NCBI GenBank assembly: GCA_022402465.1
Contig: JAKRSH010000034.1
Location: 1 to 64,000, forward strand
Reading direction: 5' to 3'
DNA: 64,000 nucleotides
Origin: Leptospiraceae bacterium
GTDB lineage: Bacteria > Spirochaetota > Leptospiria > Leptospirales > Leptospiraceae
Shown here: piece by piece, positions 39,712 to 48,364 of the stretch
How the letters are laid out: each line of letters begins with the position of its first letter
Numbering within the stretch: position 1 is the stretch's first letter
The notes under the pieces: model-generated
Told to the model about the DNA's origin: nothing
Database searches by the model: none
What the model saw: only the letters and a program-made list of their open reading frames with translations
Made by a program: the position numbers and the translations under genes

Positions 39712-40293
39712 TTGACTGAAGTCCCTATCAAAAGTAGTAATGCCAATTTATTCATCCTATCCTCTGTTGCCGGAGGAGGAAAATCTACCTTAATAGGTAA
39801 GTTACTTACTGAGTTTCCTTTTCTGAAATTTTCTATCTCCTCGACTACCCGTAAACCAAGGAAGGGAGATATTCCTGGAATTTCTTATAATTTTTTATCC
39901 GTAGATGAATTTGAAAAAGGGATATCGAATAATCAATTCTTGGAGTGGGCTAAGGTGCATGGTAATTACTATGGAACACCAAGGGACTACATAGAATCTG
40001 CGATTCGAAATAATGAAAATATTATCCTTGATATTGATGTACAGGGTGCACGCTTAGTGAAACAGCAACTTCCCAATTCTAAATCTATTTTTATTTTACC
40101 ACCATCTGAAGAAATTTGGATACAAAGATTGATCGGTCGAGGTTCTGATGATGAAGAAAGCATTCAAAGAAGAATTGAAAATGGTAGAAAAGAACTTTTA
40201 GAAAAAGATCAATTTGATTACCAGATCGTAAATGATGATCTAGAAACTGCTTTGCAAGAACTTATTTCAATTATTAGACCAAATATTACTTAA
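39712..40293 (+). CDS. gmk: Guanylate kinase
   Basis: Phosphorylates GMP to GDP. The start is TTG 39712 with AGAGG 8 nt upstream. The Walker A reads SSVAGGGKST; most guanylate kinases have SGPSGAGKST, so the first P-loop Gly is Ser. STTRKPRKGDIPGISYNFLS, GNYYGTPRDYIE and ILDIDVQGA are regular GMP/ATP-site motifs. 193 residues. I recall the same P-loop form in Leptospira, so it is probably a lineage trait. Confidence 0.94.
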   Translation: MTEVPIKSSNANLFILSSVAGGGKSTLIGKLLTEFPFLKFSISSTTRKPRKGDIPGISYNFLSVDEFEKGISNNQFLEWAKVHGNYYGTPRDYIESAIRNNENIILDIDVQGARLVKQQLPNSKSIFILPPSEEIWIQRLIGRGSDDEESIQRRIENGRKELLEKDQFDYQIVNDDLETALQELISIIRPNIT

Positions 40294-40395
40294 GCTGAGT
40301 AGACACTTTCATTTTGATTGATACTTATTTTAGAGAATTGACGAGATCTGAATTAATTAATTAAAAAAAGAAAATTATAAAAAACAAAAAAGGAA

Positions 40396-41853
40396 TTAGG
40401 AAGTTGTTAAATGGGTAGCACTTTCATAAAGAGGAGCATTTATTTCGGGATCAACTAAATAGATGATTCGAGTGGAATCTACTGTTTTTTCTAAATCAAA
40501 TCGTGCCTTACGCTTATCTACTTTAATAGTCTCCCTATTAAAGTCTGTGATACGAAATCTTTTCTCTTTTTTTATAATGGGTTGAATTGTTCCAAGTCTT
40601 TCAAGCAGAGGTCTCGTTTGGAATCGTGCCACTTTAATTACCCTACAGATGTCAAAATGAACAGATTTTTCTGAATCAACTGAGGCTGTAATCACAAAAT
40701 CGAAAGGATTGATTATAGAAACATTATTCGTAAGACTTGAACCTACATAATCTACAAGATGGCGTATGCTTCTACTACTATAAGAGAAGAATGAGTCGTT
40801 TAATATTATTTTAAGAGCCTTATCAGGTGTCATAGCGCCACGCCAAGATTGTTCTGAAGTGAGAGAGGAAAATTCACTAGCCAAAGATAAGATAGAAATA
40901 TCCTCATCTAAGCTAGCTGAGGTTACATCATTTGCAATTAAACTAATCTGATCTTGGATATCACTTATAATTCTTTCTTTGCCAGTTTCCTTAGTGTATT
41001 TATCTCGAATCGCCATTAATTTATTGAAAATTGTTCTTTGATCAGGAAAATTATTATTCACTCCCGTTCCTCGGTATGGTCTGTGGTGATTTAAGATCAT
41101 AGTGCGAATAGAGGTTGAAACTTCGGGAGCAGTAAGAGACATCAAATAGCTAATGATAGGATGTTGTTGAATTGTAGCATATTCTTCTGGTGTAAGTTTC
41201 GGATTTTCTTGGACCTTTAGCCTGGAATAACCAATATCTAGAAGGTAGCTCGCCATCATTAAGTTCAGATGGTCTTTTTTGTCACCAGAATCTTCTCCAT
41301 TTCCTAGAATCTTGCGATTTCTTACCTTCATACCCATAGCAACAATTGTGCGTTTCGTCATAAGTTCAGATTCTAGTGAGACTCCTGCTATGCCTAGAAT
41401 TTCGAGGATGTTAATTAATCCAGATTCATATTCTGGATTGGAGACAAAATCTGTAAGTAGATCATTGATTGAATTATGAATGAAATTGGCATGGTTGGAT
41501 GAAAGAGATGATTTCTTAAGATCATCAATCAGAGCTGAGGTTTGTTTCGCAAATTGTATGGTCTTTTCTTGGTTGAGTACGGACTGCTTGGTTGTCTTGG
41601 TTTCCGTTGGTTTACCAAAGGCAAGCAACTTCTTGAGATCATCTTTGAGATAAAATATCCCCTGGAATTCAAACTTTAGTAACTTTCCAAAATCTTCTGC
41701 ATTTGCGTTATCTTGTTTGTTAATTAGAACCTGCCCTTCTTTATTAAAGAAATCTACAGGGATTTGAGCTGCCTTTCGAAAGCCATCAATGATTTCTTGG
41801 GTAAATTCAAATTTGACTAATCTATCTCGGGATACGTTTTTGGATGCAGCCAT
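40396..41853 (-). CDS. Degenerate HD-GYP-like protein
   Basis: A 485-residue cytosolic protein. Residues from about 210 follow the HD-GYP layout: YLLDIGYSRL in place of LHDIGK (metal His lost, Asp kept), KLTPEEYATIQQHP intact, and NHHRPYRGTGVN in place of HHExxDGSGYP. The C-terminal 100 residues are basic and unrecognised. The loss of metal ligands and of the GYP motif suggests it no longer hydrolyses c-di-GMP but may still bind a ligand or partner. It is convergent with gmk and lies downstream of flbB on the same strand, 189 bp away. Confidence 0.7.
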   Translation of the reverse strand: MAASKNVSRDRLVKFEFTQEIIDGFRKAAQIPVDFFNKEGQVLINKQDNANAEDFGKLLKFEFQGIFYLKDDLKKLLAFGKPTETKTTKQSVLNQEKTIQFAKQTSALIDDLKKSSLSSNHANFIHNSINDLLTDFVSNPEYESGLINILEILGIAGVSLESELMTKRTIVAMGMKVRNRKILGNGEDSGDKKDHLNLMMASYLLDIGYSRLKVQENPKLTPEEYATIQQHPIISYLMSLTAPEVSTSIRTMILNHHRPYRGTGVNNNFPDQRTIFNKLMAIRDKYTKETGKERIISDIQDQISLIANDVTSASLDEDISILSLASEFSSLTSEQSWRGAMTPDKALKIILNDSFFSYSSRSIRHLVDYVGSSLTNNVSIINPFDFVITASVDSEKSVHFDICRVIKVARFQTRPLLERLGTIQPIIKKEKRFRITDFNRETIKVDKRKARFDLEKTVDSTRIIYLVDPEINAPLYESATHLTTS

Positions 41854-42042
41854 AGTATGATTATTCTATTTTTTTTAAAATAATTTTCTATGTATACGAC
41901 TTTTTTGGAAAAAAATAAATTTCATCTGTATGAGATGAAAAATTCGATCATCTATTTGAGGTAAAAAATAAATATTAAACAAATAGCCATGGTTTTTTGA
42001 AAAATAATTTATTTATAGAAAATTCAGTATTTCTCAAATGAA

Positions 42043-42654
42043 TCAAAGGTCATTCCTATTTTCGCTTTCAAGCCATTTGTTGGTGATTACTGACCTGCGT
42101 TCGGCTGGAAAAAGTGTAAGTAAGTAGGTCGTGATAGTTTGGCGACCATCTTCTTCTGCGTCCTTATCCATTTGTTCTAAAACATCGATTATATCGTAAT
42201 CTGGCCAGTTGATAAGCATATCTCTAGCAGAGGCAGGAGGCATGTTTGCAACCTTTTCCGCTAGGACTTTAATTTTTTCTTTTCTAGCTTCTTCTAGCTT
42301 TTTCTTTTCTTTGATTTCTTCTTCTTTTTTGAGAACACCTTTCTTTAATTCTTCCAATCTATCCCTTTCTTGGGTAAGTTCTTCTTGTGTTTTGTCTAGT
42401 TGCTCTTTAATTTTTGCTAATTCTTCTCTATCTTCTACTATTTTTTCTTGAGCTCTTAGAATTTCCAATTTTTCCAATTCAGTAGGAGACTCGTTATCCT
42501 GGATAACTTGATCAGGAGATTTTGCTAAAAAAGGAAAGTAGTCTTCCGCATCTATAATTCTAAAGTAATCAAAAACAAAAAATCCCACAATAAGGAGAAA
42601 TCCTATTAAAAGAATTAAATAAATTGCTCTTGTTTTGTCTGTTAAGCTTGCCAT
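42043..42654 (-). CDS. flbB: Spirochaete flagellar collar protein FlbB
   Basis: FlbB forms the base of the spirochaete-specific periplasmic collar around the motor. One N-terminal helix (IYLILLIGFLLIVGFFVF) is followed by a long coiled coil (about 60-135) and a C-terminal MgtE-N-like domain with VANMPPASARDMLINWPDYD and LFPAERRSVITNKWL. 203 residues. The order fliI-fliJ-flbB is that known from Borrelia (fliI-flbA-flbB). It starts 9 nt after fliJ. Confidence 0.92.
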   Translation of the reverse strand: MASLTDKTRAIYLILLIGFLLIVGFFVFDYFRIIDAEDYFPFLAKSPDQVIQDNESPTELEKLEILRAQEKIVEDREELAKIKEQLDKTQEELTQERDRLEELKKGVLKKEEEIKEKKKLEEARKEKIKVLAEKVANMPPASARDMLINWPDYDIIDVLEQMDKDAEEDGRQTITTYLLTLFPAERRSVITNKWLESENRNDL

Positions 42655-42663
42655 TTTGCTATC

Positions 42664-43257
42664 CTATATTTTTGAAAATTTATCATAAATTGCTTTGAGA
42701 TTCTTATATTCCTCAGGCAAATTCTCGTCTAAATTATCTTCCTTAGATAAAATTTTAAATATACGTCCTGATTTTTTATTGGAAGGATCATGTGAATCCT
42801 CATCGTTAAATTCAGAGTTCTTATTGAACTCTAAAGTAGTTAAATATTCCTCTAATTCAACTTTCTCAACCTTTCTTAGTTTTTTCTTATATTCGGATAA
42901 GCTATTCTCGCGCAAAATTTCAAGAATCTTCTTTTCCTTACGAGCAAGGTCTACTCTCATTCTTGCCATGTCTAGATCTGGTTGCTTGCCATTTATTTCT
43001 TGTTCTATGGAAGAAATCTTAAGTCCGAGTGTGCGGTTAATATCAGAATATTCATAATAATCTTGAATCGAAATTCCTTTCTTAATATTCTTAGATATAT
43101 TTTCCGATATGGATTGGATTTCTTGTTCTAAGGAATTCTTTTCTGAATTTAGCTTATTCACTTCAGAAACGATAACGGACAAATTTCTAATTTCTTCATC
43201 TTCCTTTCTCTTGCGAATAACTATTAAAGGATCTAATCTAAATTGAAACTTTTTCAT
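42664..43257 (-). CDS. fliJ: Flagellar export protein FliJ (FlbA)
   Basis: A 197-residue, almost wholly helical coiled-coil protein starting MKKFQFRLDPLIVIRKRKED, the typical FliJ opening. FliJ is the central stalk of the FliI hexamer and links it to FlhA. The C-terminal third is more acidic and longer than in enteric FliJ. Gap to fliI 15 nt, to flbB 9 nt. Confidence 0.88.
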   Translation of the reverse strand: MKKFQFRLDPLIVIRKRKEDEEIRNLSVIVSEVNKLNSEKNSLEQEIQSISENISKNIKKGISIQDYYEYSDINRTLGLKISSIEQEINGKQPDLDMARMRVDLARKEKKILEILRENSLSEYKKKLRKVEKVELEEYLTTLEFNKNSEFNDEDSHDPSNKKSGRIFKILSKEDNLDENLPEEYKNLKAIYDKFSKI

Positions 43258-43272
43258 TTCTCTTTATTCTAA

Positions 43273-44634
43273 TTACAACTCTTCTTCTATTTCCTGTGAA
43301 AGTAAAATATCTTTTAAGCCAGTTACTGCTTCCTTGAATACGACTTTTTCTTCAATTCGTTGCTTGAGATACTTATCAATAGCTGGCTTTTTATCTATGG
43401 ACATATCTACCTTAGGATCTGTTCCCCTGGAATAGGCATTGAGTAGTATGAGTTCTTCACTATTTTTGTATTTGGAAATAAGCTCTCTCACTATAGTTGA
43501 ATGCATATAGTGATCTTCGTGGGCAATCTTTACCATAAGTCTAGAAAGTGAAGAAGCGATATCGATAGCTGGGAAATGAGATTCCTTGGCTAATTTTCTA
43601 GAAAGTACGATGTGTCCGTCAATATAACCTCTTACAGCATCAGCAATTGGATCATCCATATCTTCATCAGCATCTGTTAATACTGTATAAAAGCCCGTTA
43701 TGCTACCAGTTTCTCCAACTCTACCAGCACGTTCTACCAGTTTAGATAATCTAGAGAATACAGAGGCGCCAAATCCTTTGGTAATTGGAATTTCACCAAC
43801 TGATGTTTCTCTTAGGGCATGTGCAAATCTCGTTAATGAATCCATAAGTAAAAGTACATCTTTACCTTGGTCACGAAAGTATTCTGCAACAGAACAAGCT
43901 AACTGGGCGCAGGTAACCTGCTCCATTTTCGGCGAATCGGATGTTGATAAAAGTATAATGGATTTTGCGAGAGCTTCTTTTCCTAAATCGTCTTCTAGGA
44001 ATTCGTTCACCTCTCGACCACGTTCACCAACTAAGGCTATCACATTAATATCGGCCGTAGTATTTCGTGCAATCATTCCGAGTAGGGTCGACTTACCCAC
44101 ACCAGAGCCAGAGAAAATCCCTATTCTTTGCCCTTTGCCAACAGTTAGAAGTCCATCAATTGCTCTAACGCCTGTGGGAAGTATTTCTCGTATAGCTGGT
44201 CTTGAGAGTGGGTTAGGAGAAAGACTATCTGTATACCTTTCTTCTTTTGATTCAATATAACCCTTGTTATCGATTGGTCTACCAATTCCATTGAAAATTC
44301 TTCCAAGTATCTCTTGTCCAACAGGAATCGAAATTCTTTTGCGAGAGGAAAATACAAAAGCATTGGGGAAAATTCCTTCAATCTCACCTAGCGGCATTAA
44401 GGTGTAATTATGATCTTTGAAGCCTACTAAAACACAGGAGAGGTATCCTCGTTTCTCTCCTTTTTCGACCTCCATAATTTCACCTATACGTGAATCGGGT
44501 GGACCATTGGAATAGATTACATTCCCAACTACACGGATGACAAAGCCTGACCTACGTATGGGTTCTGTCTGATCCAAAACATTTAGGTATTTGGACATAA
44601 CATCAACTTTTTCTGTAAATTTCTTTTCAATCAT
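43273..44634 (-). CDS. fliI: Flagellar export ATPase FliI
   Basis: The F1-beta-like ATPase that unloads chaperones at the export gate. Walker A is GIFSGSGVGKSTLLG, Walker B VLLLMDSLTRFAHALRE with the family's EIPITKGFGASVFSRL next to it; VGERGREVNEFLEDDLG and ATDP-type C-terminal helices are regular. 453 residues. It is the first gene of the fliI-fliJ-flbB operon, with the 13-bp dyad 42 bp upstream. Confidence 0.97.
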   Translation of the reverse strand: MIEKKFTEKVDVMSKYLNVLDQTEPIRRSGFVIRVVGNVIYSNGPPDSRIGEIMEVEKGEKRGYLSCVLVGFKDHNYTLMPLGEIEGIFPNAFVFSSRKRISIPVGQEILGRIFNGIGRPIDNKGYIESKEERYTDSLSPNPLSRPAIREILPTGVRAIDGLLTVGKGQRIGIFSGSGVGKSTLLGMIARNTTADINVIALVGERGREVNEFLEDDLGKEALAKSIILLSTSDSPKMEQVTCAQLACSVAEYFRDQGKDVLLLMDSLTRFAHALRETSVGEIPITKGFGASVFSRLSKLVERAGRVGETGSITGFYTVLTDADEDMDDPIADAVRGYIDGHIVLSRKLAKESHFPAIDIASSLSRLMVKIAHEDHYMHSTIVRELISKYKNSEELILLNAYSRGTDPKVDMSIDKKPAIDKYLKQRIEEKVVFKEAVTGLKDILLSQEIEEEL

Positions 44635-44675
44635 CGTTGCTTTTAGGTAAAAATGCCCATCTTAGATAATAATGA

Positions 44676-44688
44676 TTATGTCTCATTA
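44676..44688. promoter_or_regulatory. TTATGTCTCATTA dyad upstream of fliI
   Basis: Identical to the 13-mer upstream of fliY, here in opposite orientation to its gene, which is acceptable for a near-palindrome. It sits inside a possible promoter (TTGCAT at 44695-44690, TATTAT at 44671-44666, 18 bp apart on the minus strand), so it would lie between -35 and -10. Confidence 0.45.
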
Positions 44689-44760
44689 GATGCAAGTCTT
44701 ATTTTCCCTATAAAATGCTCTTACAAAGAATTCAAGGAAAGATCTAAGCTATCAAGAATG

Positions 44761-44788
44761 TAAGCCTATCTTTATAAAGATAGGCTTA
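44761..44788 (-). terminator. Perfect 14-bp palindromic hairpin after the lipoprotein gene
   Basis: TAAGCCTATCTTTA is followed directly by its reverse complement. It lies 14 bp beyond the stop of the lipoprotein gene at 44802 and before the fliI promoter region, so it probably insulates the two units. No T-run follows on the minus strand. Confidence 0.5.
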
Positions 44789-44801
44789 GGACCTCAGGGC
44801 T

Positions 44802-45467
44802 TCACTTGAGCCCAGAAGCTGTCCAAGTTAAGGTTTTGGAACCGAGACTTACAATTAAGCTTTCTGATTTCCATTGTAGCTTGTAATCAGGAGAATCCAA
44901 CCAATTCGGTAGATCATAAAGAGTAGGTGCTGCTTGCAAAATATTCCAGACAGCTAGTTGGGGTTTTTGGATTACTAAGTCATCCCCATATTTTGAAGTT
45001 ATAAATGCTATGGTAGCATTGTCTGATAATGTAAGATTCCAAATCTGTTGATTTGGTTCATAGAATATTGCATTCTTTAGGCCTTGGCTAGATACGGACT
45101 TAGCGTATCCAAGCTTTCTCAAATAAGTTCCGTACTCATCATTCATACCTTGTACCCAAACCAATACATCTTTATTTGAGTTATAGGCAAGGAGTCCCGG
45201 TAAAGTCCATGAGTTGAGATTTGCTAATTTTTTCCCATCATCCGATTTGCCATTTGGGTAGAGGACTAATTCTGTTTGGTAGGATTTTTTAATTGTAGTG
45301 CCATTTAGAAGATTCCAAGAATCTCTTTCCAAATAGATGACAGTATATTCAAGAATACTTTTATCTGATGTAACAGTCTCTGGTTCTAGCTTGCCAACTC
45401 TCCAAAAAAGACTAGAGCAGGAGTTCAAGGCTAGTATTCCAGATAAAATAAATGCAAATTTTTTCAT
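44802..45467 (-). CDS. Lipoprotein of unknown function
   Basis: The start at ATG 45467 is preferred: GAGGGA lies 4-6 nt before it, while the upstream ATG (45479) overlaps that ribosome binding site. The lipobox is LNSC after a short hydrophobic stretch. The mature chain of about 200 residues is beta- and Trp-rich, with LLAYNSNKDVLVWVQGMND and LQWKSESLIVSLGSKTLTW. I do not recognise a family. Its transcript probably ends at the hairpin 44761-44788. Confidence 0.75.
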   Translation of the reverse strand: MKKFAFILSGILALNSCSSLFWRVGKLEPETVTSDKSILEYTVIYLERDSWNLLNGTTIKKSYQTELVLYPNGKSDDGKKLANLNSWTLPGLLAYNSNKDVLVWVQGMNDEYGTYLRKLGYAKSVSSQGLKNAIFYEPNQQIWNLTLSDNATIAFITSKYGDDLVIQKPQLAVWNILQAAPTLYDLPNWLDSPDYKLQWKSESLIVSLGSKTLTWTASGLK

Positions 45468-45527
45468 AATGTCCCTCATTCATAATACAAATCATTTAAT
45501 GCTCTAAGATGGAATCTGTAAAGGCAT

Positions 45528-45557
45528 AAAAAAAGCCCAGCTTTTCAGCTAGGCTTT
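45528..45557 (-). terminator. Intrinsic terminator of the exported hydrolase gene
   Basis: On the minus strand an 11-bp stem (AAAGCCTAGCT with AGCTGGGCTTT, one G-T wobble) closes a GAAA tetraloop and runs straight into seven T residues counted with the stem base. It lies 35 bp after the stop at 45593. Confidence 0.9.
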
Positions 45558-45592
45558 CTTTGCTCACATAAGGAGGGCTAAGAAATTGATTC

Positions 45593-46402
45593 TTATCTCC
45601 ATCCATCATTCGTTAATTCGCTGTGGTTTTCATACAAACCAGCAGAACCAACGGAAGATGCTCTAAAATGTCCTGAATACTGTGTATAAGTTACGTTTTT
45701 GTTGAAAGGCCAAATTCCTTCACTCTGAGTGAGGGAAGACTGGCATTTGCTAACACCGCCAACTCGACTGTATCCACAAGCTGAATGGTAGGCTACAGCA
45801 TAGTCATCTTCACCAGGAAGAATCGCTGAAGCTCCTACTAAGCCCTTGTAACCAGGAACATGAAAGATGCTTACGCCACCTGTATTGTTGTGATTGAAGG
45901 CTGCTCTTGCAGTAGATACGATCAAAGCCTTATCCATTGCATTTCCTGCGAAACCAAAAGTTGCTCCGTTAAGTGCGGATGCCAATTCAGAACCACCAGA
46001 AGCCGCTGCGAGTGCAGTTACTCTAGTAAGATTGAAACCTTTGCTAGACGCAGTTGAACCTAAATTCGACAACCAAAACTCGATCGCATAACAACCAGCA
46101 CTGTGGCAAACGATCTTGCAAGAATTGGATCCTTTGCAATATGTCGTTAAACCTGTAGAAATGTTTGTTTGCGCTCTAGCAGACCCATAAGTTCTTGGAT
46201 CAGTTGTTCCATTGTATCCAATGAAAATCTTAGAACCAGAAACTGTATTAGGTGAACTACCCCAATAATTGTTAACATCAGTTGTTCCTACTCCGTTGTG
46301 GTTGGACCCAGACTTTCCATGAATGAAAATCGTGTGAGTTTGAGAGCTGATCCCAGCTGTTAGAAACAATGTTGTTAGAAATCCTACTATAAAAATTCGC
46401 AT
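45593..46402 (-). CDS. Exported alpha/beta-hydrolase-like protein
   Basis: A 269-residue protein with a signal peptide (FIVGFLTTLFLTAGISSQ). TIFIHGKSG supplies the oxyanion-hole strand and IVCHSAGCYAIEFW the nucleophile elbow; the usual GxSxG has Cys at the first Gly and at the residue after it. A possible acid and His lie in the C-terminal half (GHFRASS, ENHSEL). It is probably a periplasmic or secreted esterase/lipase-like enzyme. Several cysteines suggest disulfides. AGGAG lies before the ATG and a strong terminator follows. Confidence 0.7.
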   Translation of the reverse strand: MRIFIVGFLTTLFLTAGISSQTHTIFIHGKSGSNHNGVGTTDVNNYWGSSPNTVSGSKIFIGYNGTTDPRTYGSARAQTNISTGLTTYCKGSNSCKIVCHSAGCYAIEFWLSNLGSTASSKGFNLTRVTALAAASGGSELASALNGATFGFAGNAMDKALIVSTARAAFNHNNTGGVSIFHVPGYKGLVGASAILPGEDDYAVAYHSACGYSRVGGVSKCQSSLTQSEGIWPFNKNVTYTQYSGHFRASSVGSAGLYENHSELTNDGWR

Positions 46403-46536
46403 TTTGAGTTCTCCTTTTGCTTAATTGAGAATGTGACAAAAATATCAAAAAATTGCAATAAAAAATTGATTAAGTCAAGAAATTTATTTCTGACTTTTTT
46501 CTGCCACACTCTCAAGGAAATTCAAAAGAATTTCGT

Positions 46537-46929
46537 CTACTGCAATCCCGTTTTAGCCGATTTTTTGGCTTTGTCTGTGTATTGGATGGCTGTAGCCCTA
46601 GCATGCCATTTTGCTTCATTGTAAACGATTAGAAATATGCTATATCCTTCTACTTCAAATACATGGTTGATGATTTCATCTGCCCCCATAGCCTTTGCCT
46701 TGGAATAGAGCTCCTCGTATCCTTGACCTCCGAGACCAACGAAGGGACCATACGCTTTATAAATGCCTTCTGCTTCCACAGTCCCTAGGATTTTGTAATC
46801 CTCAGTGGTTAGCAAATACTGGGTTTGGTTGTTTACCGGTCCTGGTGCCTTGACGCTAGTATAGATACAACCCACCAAGGTCGAAGCCAATACCAACGTT
46901 AGAATAGATGCTTTTGCAACGTGTTTCAT
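46537..46929 (-). CDS. Small lipoprotein, family not recognised
   Basis: I start it at ATG 46929 with AGGAGA about 7 nt upstream, which opens a lipoprotein signal (LTLVLASTLVGC). The longer frame to 47040 adds only non-conserved sequence. The mature part (about 110 residues) has ILGTVEAEGIY and YSKAKAMGADEIINHVFEVEGY, an arrangement common to small surface lipoproteins that bind nothing known. Basic C-terminus. Confidence 0.7.
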   Translation of the reverse strand: MKHVAKASILTLVLASTLVGCIYTSVKAPGPVNNQTQYLLTTEDYKILGTVEAEGIYKAYGPFVGLGGQGYEELYSKAKAMGADEIINHVFEVEGYSIFLIVYNEAKWHARATAIQYTDKAKKSAKTGLQ

Positions 46930-47174
46930 GAAAATTCTCCTACAATTAAATTTTTCAACATTCTTCCACAGATTGTCAATGGGGAAATCTTGTTTGAAAC
47001 TGGAACCTGGTCTAGCAAACTCCACTGACTCCTGTGACAATCATAAATGCCTAGATGGATAAGACATGACATCGTGGATCTGTAATTTGTTCTGTTTGGT
47101 TCATATTGCATAAGTTTTATGTAATTTTATTTGGGTTTTGTGAAAATAGGTTGAAGTTAGGTGGGAAAACATTA

Positions 47175-47197
47175 GCCACCTCCTTAAGGGGGTGGCA
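47175..47197. repeat. Dispersed repeat, copy 2, with hairpin
   Basis: GCCACC-TCC (47175-47183) pairs with GG-GGGTGGC around TTAA, and 47179-47197 matches 2991-3009 at 18 of 19 positions. It occupies the otherwise empty stretch 46930-47302, in which I see no gene. Confidence 0.55.
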
Positions 47198-47302
47198 GGA
47201 ATTAAGCACCAAACAAAAACCTAAAAAATATTCCAAAAATGTGAAAATCTGATTGTTTTTTTTTTTCATTAGCTTGACAAAAAAGAGGAAATAAAATCTA
47301 AC

Positions 47303-47782
47303 ATGAAAAAACAAATTACAACCTTAACTCTGCTATTGGCTATGCTATTCTTTGCTAGCTGCCAAAAAAAAGAAAATGATGACGATGAAAATGGTTTCTT
47401 AGTAGCCGCTTTACTTTTGGCGTCTAATGCTAGTAGTTGCAGGGTAGCTGCTGGAACAACAATTTTAAGCTTACCTTTTGTCACGGCTTCTACAACGGCA
47501 CAACCTGTTTCATTCACAACAGCAAATGGTACTTCATTAGGAGTTGTTGTAGCGAAAAATTTAGCAGTAGGAGCGAAAGTTGTATTCACTGGAAATGCTA
47601 CTGCCACTGCTTATCCAAATTCTAGTAGTACTGGATGCAATGTTTCAGCAAGTGGTAATGTATTAAGTACATCTCTAACTCAGACTTCGACTAATCCAGC
47701 ATCTTTCACAGTAGTAATAGCTCAAGAAAATACTGCATTTTTAGTAACAGGTTCAGGAACAGTTACAGTTCAAATTCAATAG
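47303..47782 (+). CDS. Small Thr/Ser/Ala-rich lipoprotein
   Basis: A 159-residue protein with lipobox FASC followed by an acidic spacer (QKKENDDDENG), typical of spirochaetal surface lipoproteins. The mature chain is beta-prone and repetitive in T, S, A and V, with two cysteines (SSCRVAAG, TGCNVSA) that may pair. GAGGA precedes the ATG at a long distance (13 nt). No family recognised. Confidence 0.7.
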   Translation: MKKQITTLTLLLAMLFFASCQKKENDDDENGFLVAALLLASNASSCRVAAGTTILSLPFVTASTTAQPVSFTTANGTSLGVVVAKNLAVGAKVVFTGNATATAYPNSSSTGCNVSASGNVLSTSLTQTSTNPASFTVVIAQENTAFLVTGSGTVTVQIQ

Positions 47783-47938
47783 AATTTAACAGATTCCATT
47801 TAAATTGTTGAATATAGCCATCATGAGAATTTTTTTCTTGCGGTGGTTTTTGGGTTTTTTTAAGTTATCGTATTGAGTAATTCTATGCCAGATAGCTCTC
47901 GTTAAGGTGAATTAAAAATATATTTGCAATGATCAAAC

Positions 47939-48364
47939 ATGAAGTTAAAATTTTTTATACCAATTCTACTTTACAATTGTATCTTGCCTCCCAATAATCC
48001 AAATCAGGAGTTTACAATCTCGAAATTTGAGACCGAGAATAAAATATCTGAATATACATTTATTAAATCTCTCTCTTGTAATTTTGACTCAGCGCAATCT
48101 TTTTTCTTTAGTGAATTAGGAAATGATGAAGATCCAAGGATTGATTCACGAAATAAAACTATTTTATATGAAAAGAAGGCAGTCAATCATTGTCTTAGTA
48201 GTATTTTAATAGTATCTTGTCCTAATTTTCCAACAAATACTACCCAATCTGTAGAAATCATGGCGTTCAATATAACGAGCAATAGATTATTGAATTGCAC
48301 ATTTAATACACTAGAATTTATTACTTTGGAAAAACCAAGATCAGGGTCATTTTGGCAACCATGA
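47939..48364 (+). CDS. Small exported protein or lipoprotein coupled to a membrane protein
   Basis: 141 residues, opening with a short hydrophobic segment and a possible lipobox (LLYNC). Four or five cysteines in the mature part. Its TGA overlaps the ATG of the next gene. No family recognised. The AT content is higher than in neighbours. 47783-47938 upstream holds no gene. Confidence 0.6.
   Translation: MKLKFFIPILLYNCILPPNNPNQEFTISKFETENKISEYTFIKSLSCNFDSAQSFFFSELGNDEDPRIDSRNKTILYEKKAVNHCLSSILIVSCPNFPTNTTQSVEIMAFNITSNRLLNCTFNTLEFITLEKPRSGSFWQP

Noticed and set aside
46930-47040. N-terminal extension of the lipoprotein at 46537-46929
   Set aside because: A strong AGGAGA and a lipoprotein signal start at 46929; the upstream part has no coding character.
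47274-47302. TTGACA ... TCTAAC promoter for the lipoprotein at 47303
   Set aside because: The -10 would abut the start codon, placing the transcription start inside the gene; GAGGA in the spacer looks more like a ribosome site.
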